Part shown: positions 36,726 through 45,182 of the stretch, piece after piece | Layout of the letters: each line of letters opens with the position of its first letter | Numbering within the stretch: the first letter of the stretch is position 1 | Assembly (NCBI RefSeq): GCF_001433855.1 | Contig: NZ_AZCP01000006.1 | Span: forward strand, 62,001-126,000 | Source: Levilactobacillus brevis ATCC 14869 = DSM 20054 | GTDB taxonomy: Bacteria > Bacillota > Bacilli > Lactobacillales > Lactobacillaceae | DNA length: 64,000 nt | Direction: 5' to 3' | Program-made: the position numbers and the translations under genes | The notes under the pieces: model-generated | What the model was told of the DNA's origin: nothing | Seen by the model: only the letters and a program-made list of their open reading frames with translations | Databases searched by the model: none

Positions 36726-37053
36726 CTGCTCTCTCCCTCACGAATTATGATCGTGCTGCTAATTTATAATAAAAGCCGAACATTTATTACAATCAGGTCG
36801 TTAGTCCTTTTCACGTTCTAACAACCACTGATGTCCCCTGAAAATAAATAATATCGTCGACTGGCTTCACCATTAATATCAATCATAAGTGATTTATCAG
36901 GAATTTCAAGCAAAATACGTTATCATGAGGGAACTCTAATCTGTCTAGTCCATTCTTTCATTCAAATATAAATTCATTAATATTTTATCGAACATTAACC
37001 ATTTAATCGTTCTCGGTATTCGCTTATTCCTGGATCAATAGCTTCATGAGCAA
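36726..37053. other. AT-rich gene-free stretch
   Basis: 328 bases between the regulator start and the phosphodiesterase stop. It contains the regulator promoter and otherwise AT-rich sequence. A 24-codon plus-strand ORF near 36748 (beginning MIVLLIYNK) has no ribosome site and overlaps that promoter, so I do not call it. No clear terminator for the phosphodiesterase gene is seen. Confidence 0.5.
36763..36792 (-). promoter_or_regulatory. Promoter of the HTH/TPR regulator
   Basis: Minus-strand -35 TTGTAA (36787-36792), 18-base spacer, -10 TATAAA (36763-36768), about 40 bases upstream of the start codon. Confidence 0.6.
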
Positions 37054-38610
37054 TTAAATGTAACTCAAAACAAAATTCTGCAATACTGCCCAACGCTGTG
37101 TCGCAACTGGCTGATGGACAACCCAACGTAACCGTGAGGCCTCATTGGTAATCTGACCATTAGTCCCTAGAGCCCACATCCGCGCCATTGCCACTGACGT
37201 ATCCGGCGTCCAAACATAAGTGTTGATACGTTGCTGAGCTGCCGCCAAAATAAATTCTTGGCTCAATGAAATCCGTTGAAATGAATAAAAGTCGGCTGGC
37301 ACCGAACGCGGCGATACCCAATTAAATGGTGTAATATAACCGACTGGCAACCGCGGAACTTTTTGCTTCAACCGTGTGACTACCCGATAGTCTAGCGAGT
37401 GAACGGCATCATGGTCGTGGATCAGTCGCTGACCATATTGACTGGCAAACCGTTGAATCATATGGGGCGTATCTTGTGGCGTTGTTTTCATCTCTACTAA
37501 GAGTCGCTGATGTTTGGCTTCTGCCGCTCTTAAGTACGTTTCCCAGCCAACTAAGTGATCCCGATAACCGTTCTCGCGAACGACTAGCCGCTGTAGTTGC
37601 TTTAGCGTTAAGTCATGTGGCGTCACTGAGCGTTGCGCTAATTGCTGTAGGTTTTCATCATGTAAGACGACCCAGTGACGGTCTTTGGTCTCATGCAGGT
37701 CCATTTCAACATAGGCTGGTCGTTGTTTGCTAACATGTCGCAAAGCCCCCAGCGTGTTCTGAACGCCATGGCCCGCGTCTACTCCCCGATGACTAATAAT
37801 TGCTGTCGCCATAAACTGCGGTTGCTGATTAACCGACTGCCAGGCATTTAGTCCACCAACCAGTACCAGCGAGATGAGCAAGCGCCAATCAGGCAGCCGC
37901 CATGGTGACCCAAAAGCGGCTGATTGCCCACCCGCTAGACGTAATACGCCAATGAATAACCAAACGCCAACTGCTGATAAAACAGCCCAGATCAAAAACG
38001 CCAAGCCCACTGTCATTGGCCGACTGAATGACTCCGGTAATCGAGAACCACTCCACCAGGCAACACCAACCAACAATTCCGCAGTGAACAGGCCTAAGAA
38101 TCCGCCACCAATCCCCCACCATCCTGAGCGCCACCACCCTTTCTGGCACGGGGGTAATGGGTACGGTGCAATCCGGCGGAGAAATCGGGGTAAATAATAC
38201 CCGCCAGCAATAGCCAACACCAGATAACCCATGATGGCAATTCCGCCAAGAACGTGCCGGTGGAGTCCCACAAAATTAATCAGTGTTGCTGGCAATCGCA
38301 ACCGGACCAATAACCGGCTACTAAGCCCCCAGAGGCCAAAGGGTAAGGTTAATAGTGTCAGCCAAGCCATTGCCAAGCCCCATCGCCACCAATGCCGCCA
38401 CACCAGCCACCATGTGGCTTTGACCGTTAAATTATCCCCTCGCCAGCTCGCCAAGACGCGGGTGATTTGCCACGCGACTAACACCACAGTAAGTACAGCG
38501 AGTCCACCAAACCACCCATACGTAGCCGGATTAGTTCCCACCAATCGCAAACTAGTTAATAGGACAACGACACCAGCCCACCCTGTTACCAACTGTTTCT
38601 CCATCTTCAT
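37054..38610 (-). CDS. Glycerophosphodiester phosphodiesterase with N-terminal membrane domain
   Basis: 518 residues. The first about 260 carry several (roughly six to eight) Trp/Leu-rich transmembrane helices of the GPDPase membrane-domain type. The C-terminal half is a GDPD TIM barrel with the catalytic signature HRGVDAGHGVQNTLGAL, VEMDLHETKDRHWVVLHDENL and a later LVEMKT. Such enzymes cleave glycerophosphodiesters and possibly lipoteichoic acid backbone at the membrane face. I start at ATG 38610, 8 bases after AGGAG; a start 20 codons upstream lies in the ddl terminator. Confidence 0.9.
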   Translation of the reverse strand: MKMEKQLVTGWAGVVVLLTSLRLVGTNPATYGWFGGLAVLTVVLVAWQITRVLASWRGDNLTVKATWWLVWRHWWRWGLAMAWLTLLTLPFGLWGLSSRLLVRLRLPATLINFVGLHRHVLGGIAIMGYLVLAIAGGYYLPRFLRRIAPYPLPPCQKGWWRSGWWGIGGGFLGLFTAELLVGVAWWSGSRLPESFSRPMTVGLAFLIWAVLSAVGVWLFIGVLRLAGGQSAAFGSPWRLPDWRLLISLVLVGGLNAWQSVNQQPQFMATAIISHRGVDAGHGVQNTLGALRHVSKQRPAYVEMDLHETKDRHWVVLHDENLQQLAQRSVTPHDLTLKQLQRLVVRENGYRDHLVGWETYLRAAEAKHQRLLVEMKTTPQDTPHMIQRFASQYGQRLIHDHDAVHSLDYRVVTRLKQKVPRLPVGYITPFNWVSPRSVPADFYSFQRISLSQEFILAAAQQRINTYVWTPDTSVAMARMWALGTNGQITNEASRLRWVVHQPVATQRWAVLQNFVLSYI

Positions 38611-38629
38611 CAGATCGTCTCCTGTCCAC

Positions 38630-38667
38630 AAAAAAAGTCGGTTGGAACGTCTCCGTTCACAACCGAC
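38630..38667 (-). terminator. Terminator of ddl
   Basis: On the minus strand GTCGGTTG pairs with CAACCGAC (38660-38667 with 38637-38644), followed by TTTTTTT. It lies between the ddl stop and the phosphodiesterase ribosome site. Confidence 0.82.
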
Positions 38668-38679
38668 CATTAAATCAAC

Positions 38680-39822
38680 CTAAGCTTTAGGTTTGTAAGT
38701 TGAAGCTGCCGAATGATCATCCAACGGAATGAAATCGTAAGCCAGTTCATCCTGATAGTGGAACTCTGACAACGCTAACTCAATCAAGCGATCAATTAAA
38801 TCAGCATAGTTAATGCCAGTTGCTTGCCACAATTGTGGATACAAACTGATGTTGGTAAACCCTGGTAAGGTGTTAACTTCACCAACATACGGTACCCCAT
38901 CCTTGGAAACCAAGTAATCAATCCGGGCCATTCCTTTGAGTCCTAATGCCGCATACGTTTGTAGACCCATTTGCGTAATTTCTTGGGTCAACTCATCCGA
39001 AAGCTTGACGGGCACTTCAAACGTCACACCACTAGCATCAACAAACTTGTTGTTATAGTCGTAGAAGACATCAGATTCTGGTACCCGAATGGCTCCTAAC
39101 TTGGATGCTTGCGGTTGTTCATTCCCCAAAATGGAAATCTCAACTTCTTGCGGACCATCAATGGTTTGTTCCACTAGGACTTTATAGTCGTACCGGAAGG
39201 CATCAGCAACGCCGTCCAGATACTCCTGGGCATTACTTGCCTTGTGAATTCCCACAGATGAGCCTTGATTAGCAGGCTTAATGAAGACATTATCTCCAAG
39301 CCGCGACTGAATCGTCGCGTAGTCGAAGTCTGCCCGATTATCGGGCGTTAAGACAACATACTTGGTATTCCGAATGCCATGAGCCGTTAAGACCTGTTTC
39401 GTCATATCCTTATCAAAGGACACCGCTGATGCTAAGACGCCACTCCCCACGAAAGGCTTTTTCAGTAACCGGAAAAGCCCTTGGATGGTGCCGTCTTCGC
39501 CCAAATTACCATGAATAATTGGGAAGAAAACATCAATGTCCTTTGCCTGAGATAAATTCCAAATGGGTGCCAATGGGTTAGAAGCGTCTACTTTGGCTTG
39601 TTCCTCTGCCGCAACTGTTGCTTCATCTTCGCCGTCAAATACTCGCCGAGAAGCCGCATCACTAAGCACAAATCCATCACGCGTTAATAAGAATAAACTA
39701 ACGTTGTAACGATCCTTGTCCATCGCATCGTAAATATTGTGCGCCGAACGCTTCGACACATCATGCTCCGAGGAATTACCACCGAATAATAGACCTACGT
39801 GTAACTTTGTTTTCGTTTCCAT
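38680..39822 (-). CDS. ddl: D-alanine--D-alanine ligase family, predicted D-Ala--D-lactate type
   Basis: 380-residue ATP-grasp ligase making the terminal dipeptide or depsipeptide of the cell-wall precursor. Visible motifs are LFGGNSSEHDVSKRSA, PIIHGNLGEDGTIQG, FIKPANQGSSVGI and GEVNTLPGFT. In the omega-loop FYDYNNKFVDAS, residue 260 is Phe where D-Ala-D-Ala ligases have Tyr. In Leuconostoc and Lactobacillus this Phe marks D-lactate use and intrinsic vancomycin resistance. I start at ATG 39822, since the upstream ATG abuts the ribosome site. Confidence 0.95.
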   Translation of the reverse strand: METKTKLHVGLLFGGNSSEHDVSKRSAHNIYDAMDKDRYNVSLFLLTRDGFVLSDAASRRVFDGEDEATVAAEEQAKVDASNPLAPIWNLSQAKDIDVFFPIIHGNLGEDGTIQGLFRLLKKPFVGSGVLASAVSFDKDMTKQVLTAHGIRNTKYVVLTPDNRADFDYATIQSRLGDNVFIKPANQGSSVGIHKASNAQEYLDGVADAFRYDYKVLVEQTIDGPQEVEISILGNEQPQASKLGAIRVPESDVFYDYNNKFVDASGVTFEVPVKLSDELTQEITQMGLQTYAALGLKGMARIDYLVSKDGVPYVGEVNTLPGFTNISLYPQLWQATGINYADLIDRLIELALSEFHYQDELAYDFIPLDDHSAASTYKPKA

Positions 39823-39896
39823 TTTGCCACTCATCCTATCGTATATATTTCGGTTAGCCTTTAGTATACCATTTCTAAATTTCTTTGAAAATCAAA

Positions 39897-40868
39897 TTAA
39901 CCTAAAAAATCGATAGTTGAGTTCAAATATTTTTGTAAAGACGCCGGTAACTCCGATTGTAGCCGTAGCGAATCCAGTAACCGTTTGCGATTAAAGAAGC
40001 GGTTCCACCCCGCAATCGTATCCGGACGCCGATGTAACGCCACTTGCTGTCGCCACTGTTTTAGGGACAGTAGGAGGGTATCTGCATATAACTGATGGCG
40101 ATTTGCCAGTTCGGACAAATACATCGCCATTCGATCATTCTCGCCGTAAATCAAAGGGGTATTGAGCCGCTTAACCCGCTCTAATAAGGTCATCATCAAG
40201 AACAACTTATCAGCTCGGGGAAGCGCCTCAGTACCGGCCAAAACGGTTAATAAATCGGTAATGGCCGTAAAAGCATGGGCCCAGCCGTGCTGGTTAACAA
40301 ACCCCCGCGTGTCCGTTTCTAAACAAAGATATGTCGCCGCTAAAATAACTATCCGACGCAGATCAGGTGTATGCGACTGCACATCCGGAGTCACAAAATG
40401 GAGAACGACTGCTAACATGGCTACTCGAGCAGAACGACCAAAAACAGCCGTGTTAGCTGGTTCTAAGATATGGCTAAACAGAGCATCTGGCCGACTCAAT
40501 TCATCAAGCAAAAATGCCATCTGAGCAGAGTCTAATGCATCCTGTTGCAAAGCATCATACAAGGTAAAGTTAATGCCTTGATAACGCAAGGCCATATCCG
40601 TTGAAGATAGATGGGCGGTTAGTAACGTTAACTTTTCGTGAGTCAGTGTCACCGGAACATTTTGTTCTAATTGATGGCGAAGTTCTGCTAAAACATCCTT
40701 CACGCCATCCTGATCATCTGGTAACACCACAGCCGTTCGCCGCCGTCGCGGAATACCATCCATGAGTTTCCCCAATCGCGTTCCTAATGACTGGTACACG
40801 GCCCCATTTCTTACTTGCTCATTTAGGCCGCTTAATTGGCGCATTAGCTGCTCTAACTGTTCGTCCAT
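39897..40868 (-). CDS. DUF2785 family protein, unknown function
   Basis: 323-residue soluble, mostly helical protein. The segment DTRGFVNQHGWAHAFTAITDLL is the hallmark of DUF2785, a family common in lactobacilli and streptococci with no known function. A basic run PRRRRTA lies near residue 40, and the C-terminus is a set of amphipathic helices. The start is ATG at 40868. It follows an SPFH-domain gene by 30 bases and is presumably co-transcribed with it. Confidence 0.8.
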   Translation of the reverse strand: MDEQLEQLMRQLSGLNEQVRNGAVYQSLGTRLGKLMDGIPRRRRTAVVLPDDQDGVKDVLAELRHQLEQNVPVTLTHEKLTLLTAHLSSTDMALRYQGINFTLYDALQQDALDSAQMAFLLDELSRPDALFSHILEPANTAVFGRSARVAMLAVVLHFVTPDVQSHTPDLRRIVILAATYLCLETDTRGFVNQHGWAHAFTAITDLLTVLAGTEALPRADKLFLMMTLLERVKRLNTPLIYGENDRMAMYLSELANRHQLYADTLLLSLKQWRQQVALHRRPDTIAGWNRFFNRKRLLDSLRLQSELPASLQKYLNSTIDFLG

Positions 40869-40898
40869 CCAAAAACCTCCAACATCTTCATTGTGCCA

Positions 40899-41744
40899 CT
40901 ATTCTACCTTACCTGTATTAATGACTGGCTGTGAACCTCGCTCATTAATGATTGAGACCATCATATTATTAATTAACTGCAGCTTTTGATTATCCGTTAA
41001 GTGCAAATCCGTTTCCGCAGCCAGCTGCTCAATAGCCCCTTCCGTGATCGATACAGCACCTTCAACAATAATCTTACGCGCCGAAAGAATGGCTTGGGAC
41101 TGTTGCCGCTGAAGCATCGCTGAGGCAATCTCTGTCGCGTAGGCCAAATGGGTTAACCGGGTCTCAATAATCTGAACCCCGGCAACCTCCAACCGAGCCT
41201 GTAACTCCTCAGTCAGGTGATTCGACACCTCCGTCGGATTACTCCGCAGCGTTAGTGCCTGATGATCACCGAAGTTATCGTAGGCGTACTCTGATGCCAC
41301 GTGGCGAATGGCTGATTCACTCTGAATTTCCACAAACTTTTCGTAATCCTCAACAGCAAACAAGGCCTTGCTTGTGTCGACAACCTTAAACACGATCACC
41401 GCAGCGATTTCGACTGGATTTCCTTGTAAATCATTCACCTTTAAAATGGCACTATTAAAGTTCCGAACCCGTAATGATACCGTGGTCTTCGTCGTTAGTG
41501 GCACCGTTAAATACAGTCCCGATTCTTTAATTGTTCCAATGTAACGGCCGAAGAAGGTGAGAACTTTCGATTGATTAGGTCCAATAATCGTTAAGCTACT
41601 AGCTGCCAAAACAGCCAATACCACCAAAATAGCCCCTAAGACTCCCCATCCCACGACCGATAAGTAAGCACCCAATCCTAGAATCACTAATACCAGAATT
41701 AGTCCTAAATAACCATTGATATGGAAAACTGGTTTTTCCGTCAT
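40899..41744 (-). CDS. SPFH (band 7/stomatin-like) membrane protein
   Basis: 281 residues. An N-terminal hydrophobic hairpin (about residues 10-50) anchors the protein. The SPFH domain starts at IIGPNQSKVLTFFGRYIGTIKESGLYLTVP, and a helical Ala/Gln/Glu-rich region follows (EIASAMLQRQQSQAILSARKIIVEG). Relatives form large oligomeric rings in membrane microdomains and scaffold proteases or signalling proteins. I start at ATG 41744 after GGGGTG; the upstream extension of 16 codons is rejected. Partnered with the DUF2785 gene. Confidence 0.9.
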   Translation of the reverse strand: MTEKPVFHINGYLGLILVLVILGLGAYLSVVGWGVLGAILVVLAVLAASSLTIIGPNQSKVLTFFGRYIGTIKESGLYLTVPLTTKTTVSLRVRNFNSAILKVNDLQGNPVEIAAVIVFKVVDTSKALFAVEDYEKFVEIQSESAIRHVASEYAYDNFGDHQALTLRSNPTEVSNHLTEELQARLEVAGVQIIETRLTHLAYATEIASAMLQRQQSQAILSARKIIVEGAVSITEGAIEQLAAETDLHLTDNQKLQLINNMMVSIINERGSQPVINTGKVE

Positions 41745-41826
41745 GTGACTCACCCCGTTTCTTATTAATATCTCTATTATACCCGACTCCACCCAAAACC
41801 ACTAGATAACGGCAAGACCACTAAAA

Positions 41827-41862
41827 AAAGCCCGGATTACGACTAACCGCAATCCGAGCCTT
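41827..41862 (-). terminator. Terminator of the mbl-yidD-rodA-gcvH-like cluster
   Basis: AAAGCCCGGATT pairs with AATCCGAGCCTT (one mismatch) with an inner CG pair. On the minus strand it is followed by TTTTTTTAG. It sits 5 bases after the GcvH-like stop. Confidence 0.78.
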
Positions 41863-41867
41863 AACTA

Positions 41868-42170
41868 TTAATCTTCTTTAACATCAACAAACCATGCTGC
41901 CGCAGTGTCTTGCCCATTCAAAGCGTCAAAATCAGTCGCTAAGGCCGGATTAACTGCTGTTACCCGTCCAGAAACTGGACTAGGAATATCTGAAACCGCT
42001 TTGTCGGCTTCCACACTCAACAGGTTCTCGCCCTGCTTAACGGTGTCGCCTACGGTTGGCAACTTAGCGAACTTAATCGAACCCAATTCGTCTTGGCCTT
42101 CTGTTGTTAAGCCAATCCGTGTACCATCGTCAACTGCTTCGGTCCAGAAATACTTTACCATTCCACTCAT
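41868..42170 (-). CDS. GcvH-like lipoyl-domain protein
   Basis: 100 residues, shorter than a usual GcvH (about 125-130). The biotinyl/lipoyl fold is clear, with MVKYFWTEAVDDGTRIGLT at the start and SVEADKAVSDIPSPVSGRVTAVN around the lipoyl Lys. No glycine-cleavage genes (gcvT, gcvP) are in this window, and lactobacilli often lack them. GcvH-like proteins can instead relay lipoate to 2-oxoacid dehydrogenases. I start at ATG 42170, 7 bases after AAAGGAG; it lies 13 bases after the rodA stop. Confidence 0.85.
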   Translation of the reverse strand: MSGMVKYFWTEAVDDGTRIGLTTEGQDELGSIKFAKLPTVGDTVKQGENLLSVEADKAVSDIPSPVSGRVTAVNPALATDFDALNGQDTAAAWFVDVKED

Positions 42171-42183
42171 GTAAAAATCTCCT

Positions 42184-43389
42184 TTACTTGAACGACTCAT
42201 TTCGACTAAACATGTAACTCTTATAATGATACCGCATTGACATGATTAAGCCAATCCCAATCAGGTTCCCGATCAAAGCAGATCCCCCTTGACTGACAAA
42301 TGGCAATGGAATCCCGGTCAATGGCAACAGCCCGATACTCATCCCAATGTTTTCAAAAACGTGGAATAAAATCATCATGATAACCCCAGTTGAAATATAC
42401 GCATAAAAGACATTCTTGGTATCAAACGTTACTCGGATCATTTGGTAAATCAACAAGAAATACAGGAAGATCAAAACACAGCCGCCAATAAAGCCAAAGT
42501 TCTCTCCAATGACAGAGAAAATCATATCCGATTCTCGAACTGGTACATACACATGCGACACATTAAAACCAGTCCCGAAAATTCCACCGGACCCAACTGC
42601 TTTCATGCTTTGCCACAGTTGGTAGCCACTATCGGTCGTATCCTGTGATGGATGCAACCACGTATTTACCCGGGAAAATTGATAGGCTTTAAACCCAACG
42701 GTCTGTAGGAGTTTTTGCCCACCGGAAGTCGTCACCAAGGCTAATGCTGACCCACCAACGACGGCGATAAGCCCAAACGCTGGCGCAATAATTTTCCAAG
42801 TGATCCCGGAAACCAAAATAACCCCACCCACAATGGCAAAGAACACCAACATGGTCCCGAAGTCATTTTGTAATTTCAATAACACGGCGACCGGAATCGT
42901 CCACAAAATTAGCTTACCAATCAACGTCCAGTCCGAGCGAACCGTGTGTACCGGGTTAGCATTATTGTGTTCCGTCACCACCCGTGCCAGCATCAAAATA
43001 AAGGCTGGCTTCATCACTTCTGATGGCTGAAAAGTCAATGAGCCAATTGCAAACCAGCTCTTCGCCCCGGTATTAACAAAATACGCTCGGCTATAGAAGA
43101 CCAACACCGCCAGTAACAGGAAAATACCAAGCCCATACAAAACCGGCGCTACCTTCCACAACTGTTCTGAATCAAATTGCATAATAATGATAATCGCCAC
43201 GGTACCAATCACATACCACGCCAACTGCGAAACAACGGCCGACGTGATACTCGTTCCACTTGTATCGTGTTTTGCCGCCACGTAAATCGAAGCCAAACCA
43301 ATCAACGCTAACATTAAGACACAAAAGATAATGCCCCAGTCAATTCGTGATTCTGCATCGCTTCGTTGTTCGGTTGCATTCTTTGCCAC
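42184..43389 (-). CDS. rodA: Rod shape-determining protein RodA (SEDS glycosyltransferase)
   Basis: 401-residue SEDS-family protein with about ten transmembrane helices. SEDS enzymes polymerise lipid II glycan strands. The conserved segments LTFQPSEVMKPAFILMLARV, NDFGTMLVFF and the C-terminal IGLLPLTGIPLPFVSQGGSALIGN are present. RodA rather than FtsW is inferred from its place in a cluster with an MreB paralogue. The start is GTG at 43389 behind AAGGAG. Confidence 0.93.
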   Translation of the reverse strand: MAKNATEQRSDAESRIDWGIIFCVLMLALIGLASIYVAAKHDTSGTSITSAVVSQLAWYVIGTVAIIIIMQFDSEQLWKVAPVLYGLGIFLLLAVLVFYSRAYFVNTGAKSWFAIGSLTFQPSEVMKPAFILMLARVVTEHNNANPVHTVRSDWTLIGKLILWTIPVAVLLKLQNDFGTMLVFFAIVGGVILVSGITWKIIAPAFGLIAVVGGSALALVTTSGGQKLLQTVGFKAYQFSRVNTWLHPSQDTTDSGYQLWQSMKAVGSGGIFGTGFNVSHVYVPVRESDMIFSVIGENFGFIGGCVLIFLYFLLIYQMIRVTFDTKNVFYAYISTGVIMMILFHVFENIGMSIGLLPLTGIPLPFVSQGGSALIGNLIGIGLIMSMRYHYKSYMFSRNESFK

Positions 43390-43484
43390 AATGAATTGCT
43401 CCTTAACTCAACTAAGATTTGTCTTCATTATAAAGGCCGAAGTGAAATTCGACGTTTCGCTTCGGCCAACTTTACTAAAATTTA

Positions 43485-43709
43485 TTAACCACGATGGAGG
43501 TGGTAATCCCGCAATAAGAGTTCTACACCCTCATCGACAGATTTCACCCGGTAAACGTCGCCATCATTTAACTGCGCTTCAAATCGATCCTCAACTGGCG
43601 TTACCGTTCCAATTGTATCAGACCCAATTTTTAAAATAGACGCTTTTTGACCATCTGGGAGTTTTTGTTCATCAATAGTTACTTGCACGGATTTTTCTCG
43701 TTTACTCAT
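43485..43709 (-). CDS. DUF2969 family small protein
   Basis: 74-residue acidic/basic mixed protein. The opening KSVQVTIDEQKLPDG and the middle IGTVTPVEDRFEAQLNDGDVYRVKSVDEGVELLLRDYHLH match DUF2969, a family restricted to Lactobacillales and found next to yidD, mbl and rodA. No function is known. The start is ATG at 43709, with the yidD stop 12 bases upstream. Its constant company with elongation genes suggests a role in wall growth, which is inference only. Confidence 0.8.
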   Translation of the reverse strand: MSKREKSVQVTIDEQKLPDGQKASILKIGSDTIGTVTPVEDRFEAQLNDGDVYRVKSVDEGVELLLRDYHLHRG

Positions 43710-43721
43710 GCCAACTCTCCT

Positions 43722-44021
43722 TTATTTATGGGGGTGTCGCTCAATTTCATCTAGTTGCATCGCTTGCCGATACGCTGCCTCAGCGGCCGTATTTCGTTTC
43801 AGGGTAAAGTGATCCGGCACGGGATCAATCCCACCGCGAACAAATGGCTGGCACCGTAAGATACGCGCCAATCCCATTAAGCTCCCCTTCAACGCGCCAT
43901 GCTTTGATAAAGCCTGGACCATGTAAGTTGAACAGGTCGGGTAATACCGACAAGTTGGCGGGAACAACGGCGAAATAAACCGCTGATACCCCCGAACGAA
44001 CCAAATCAGGATGTGTCGCAC
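43722..44021 (-). CDS. yidD: Membrane protein insertion efficiency factor YidD
   Basis: 99-residue YidD, a membrane-associated helper of YidC-dependent insertion. The Cys-rich family signature [21 protein letters not shown] and the following [21 protein letters not shown] are present. The start is GTG at 44021 with a GGGGGG ribosome site. Normally it neighbours rnpA/yidC near the origin; in lactobacilli it is commonly placed, as here, between mbl and rodA. Confidence 0.93.
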   Translation of the reverse strand: MRHILIWFVRGYQRFISPLFPPTCRYYPTCSTYMVQALSKHGALKGSLMGLARILRCQPFVRGGIDPVPDHFTLKRNTAAEAAYRQAMQLDEIERHPHK

Positions 44022-44046
44022 GACCAGCCCCCCTTTTTACTTATGC

Positions 44047-45054
44047 TTAGGCGTTATTTTCTTGGGCATTTTTGGTATCCATGTGTTCCAATAACACACC
44101 GGCACCTTTGGCAACATTATCCAATGGATCTTCAGAAATGATCACTGGAACCGTCAACCGTTCAGAGAAGAGCTTATCAATGCCATCTAACAAGGCACCA
44201 CCACCGGTCAGCATGATTCCCCGGTCAATAATGTCAGCCGCTAATTCTGGCGGCGTCGTTTCCAAAACAGCCATTGCTGCTGCCACAATCTGTTCGACAG
44301 AGTCATGAATCGCCACTTCAACTTCGGCCGCGTTAATGGTAGTCGTGGTTGGCATACCGCTAACAGAATCCCGACCCCGAACTTCCATCGTCTTCTCTTC
44401 GTTACCAGGTTCTGGATAAGCCGTCCCGATCTTAATCTTAACCGTTTCAGCAGTTCGTTCCCCAATAATTAAGTTATGTTTGTGCTTCAAGTAATTAACA
44501 ATTTCTGTGTTCATCCGGTCACCAGCCACACGAATCGACCGACTGGCCACGATATCACCTAACGATAAGATAGCAATATCACTGGTTCCACCACCCATAT
44601 CGATAACCATGTTACCACTAGGCTTGAAGATATCCATCCCAGCACCTAAAGCGGCAACCTTAGGTTCTGCTTCCAGATAAACCTTGGCCCCGCCAGACTT
44701 TTCAGCAGCTTGAACGATGGCCTTTCGTTCGATTTCAGTAATGTTCGTTGGTGCACAGATCATAATATTAGGCTTAGATAAGAAGCCCTTTACGCTTAAT
44801 TTCGTGATGAAATAGGAGAGCATGGCTTCAGTGATATCGAAATCGGAGATAACGCCGTCCTTTAAGGGACGAATTGCCCGAATATTGCCGGGAGTCCGAC
44901 CAACCATCCGGTACGCTTCAGAGCCCACCGCTAATACCTTATCAGTCTTCGTGTCAATTGCGACGACTGATGGTTCATTTAATACGATTCCCTTACCGAC
45001 CACGTAGATTAATACGTTCGCCGTTCCTAGGTCAATGCCAATGTCTTTCGCCAT
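44047..45054 (-). CDS. mbl: MreB-family actin homologue (Mbl/MreB2)
   Basis: 335-residue second MreB paralogue. [34 protein letters not shown] and [12 protein letters not shown] form the actin-like nucleotide site. It differs clearly from the mreB at 18789 in helix regions and in the C-terminal tail (DTKNAQENNA). It heads a cluster of yidD, DUF2969, rodA and the GcvH-like gene. An extended -10 promoter (TGGTATAAT, TATAAT at 45099-45104) lies upstream. Confidence 0.93.
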   Translation of the reverse strand: MAKDIGIDLGTANVLIYVVGKGIVLNEPSVVAIDTKTDKVLAVGSEAYRMVGRTPGNIRAIRPLKDGVISDFDITEAMLSYFITKLSVKGFLSKPNIMICAPTNITEIERKAIVQAAEKSGGAKVYLEAEPKVAALGAGMDIFKPSGNMVIDMGGGTSDIAILSLGDIVASRSIRVAGDRMNTEIVNYLKHKHNLIIGERTAETVKIKIGTAYPEPGNEEKTMEVRGRDSVSGMPTTTTINAAEVEVAIHDSVEQIVAAAMAVLETTPPELAADIIDRGIMLTGGGALLDGIDKLFSERLTVPVIISEDPLDNVAKGAGVLLEHMDTKNAQENNA

Positions 45055-45098
45055 ACTTATGTGTCCTCCTGAGTTTTAATGCCAATTTTCAACATTTC

Positions 45099-45107
45099 AT
45101 TATACCA
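45099..45107 (-). promoter_or_regulatory. Extended -10 promoter for mbl
   Basis: Minus strand TGGTATAAT with TATAAT at 45099-45104, about 45 bases upstream of the mbl ATG and after the murA terminator. Confidence 0.6.
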
Positions 45108-45148
45108 TAAACTGCCACAACTCTAAATAGCTCGTCGCTAGACCAAAT

Positions 45149-45174
45149 AAAAAGGTGGCCAGTACATGCCACCT
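45149..45174 (-). terminator. Terminator of murA
   Basis: AGGTGGC (45153-45159) pairs with GCCACCT (45168-45174); minus-strand TTTTTATTTGG follows. It lies just after the murA stop. Confidence 0.78.
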
Positions 45175-45182
45175 CAGCTTTG

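Noticed and set aside
36748-36822. 24-codon plus-strand ORF that might be a pheromone for the HTH/TPR regulator
   Set aside because: It overlaps the regulator promoter, has no ribosome site, and lacks known SHP or PapR-like motifs.
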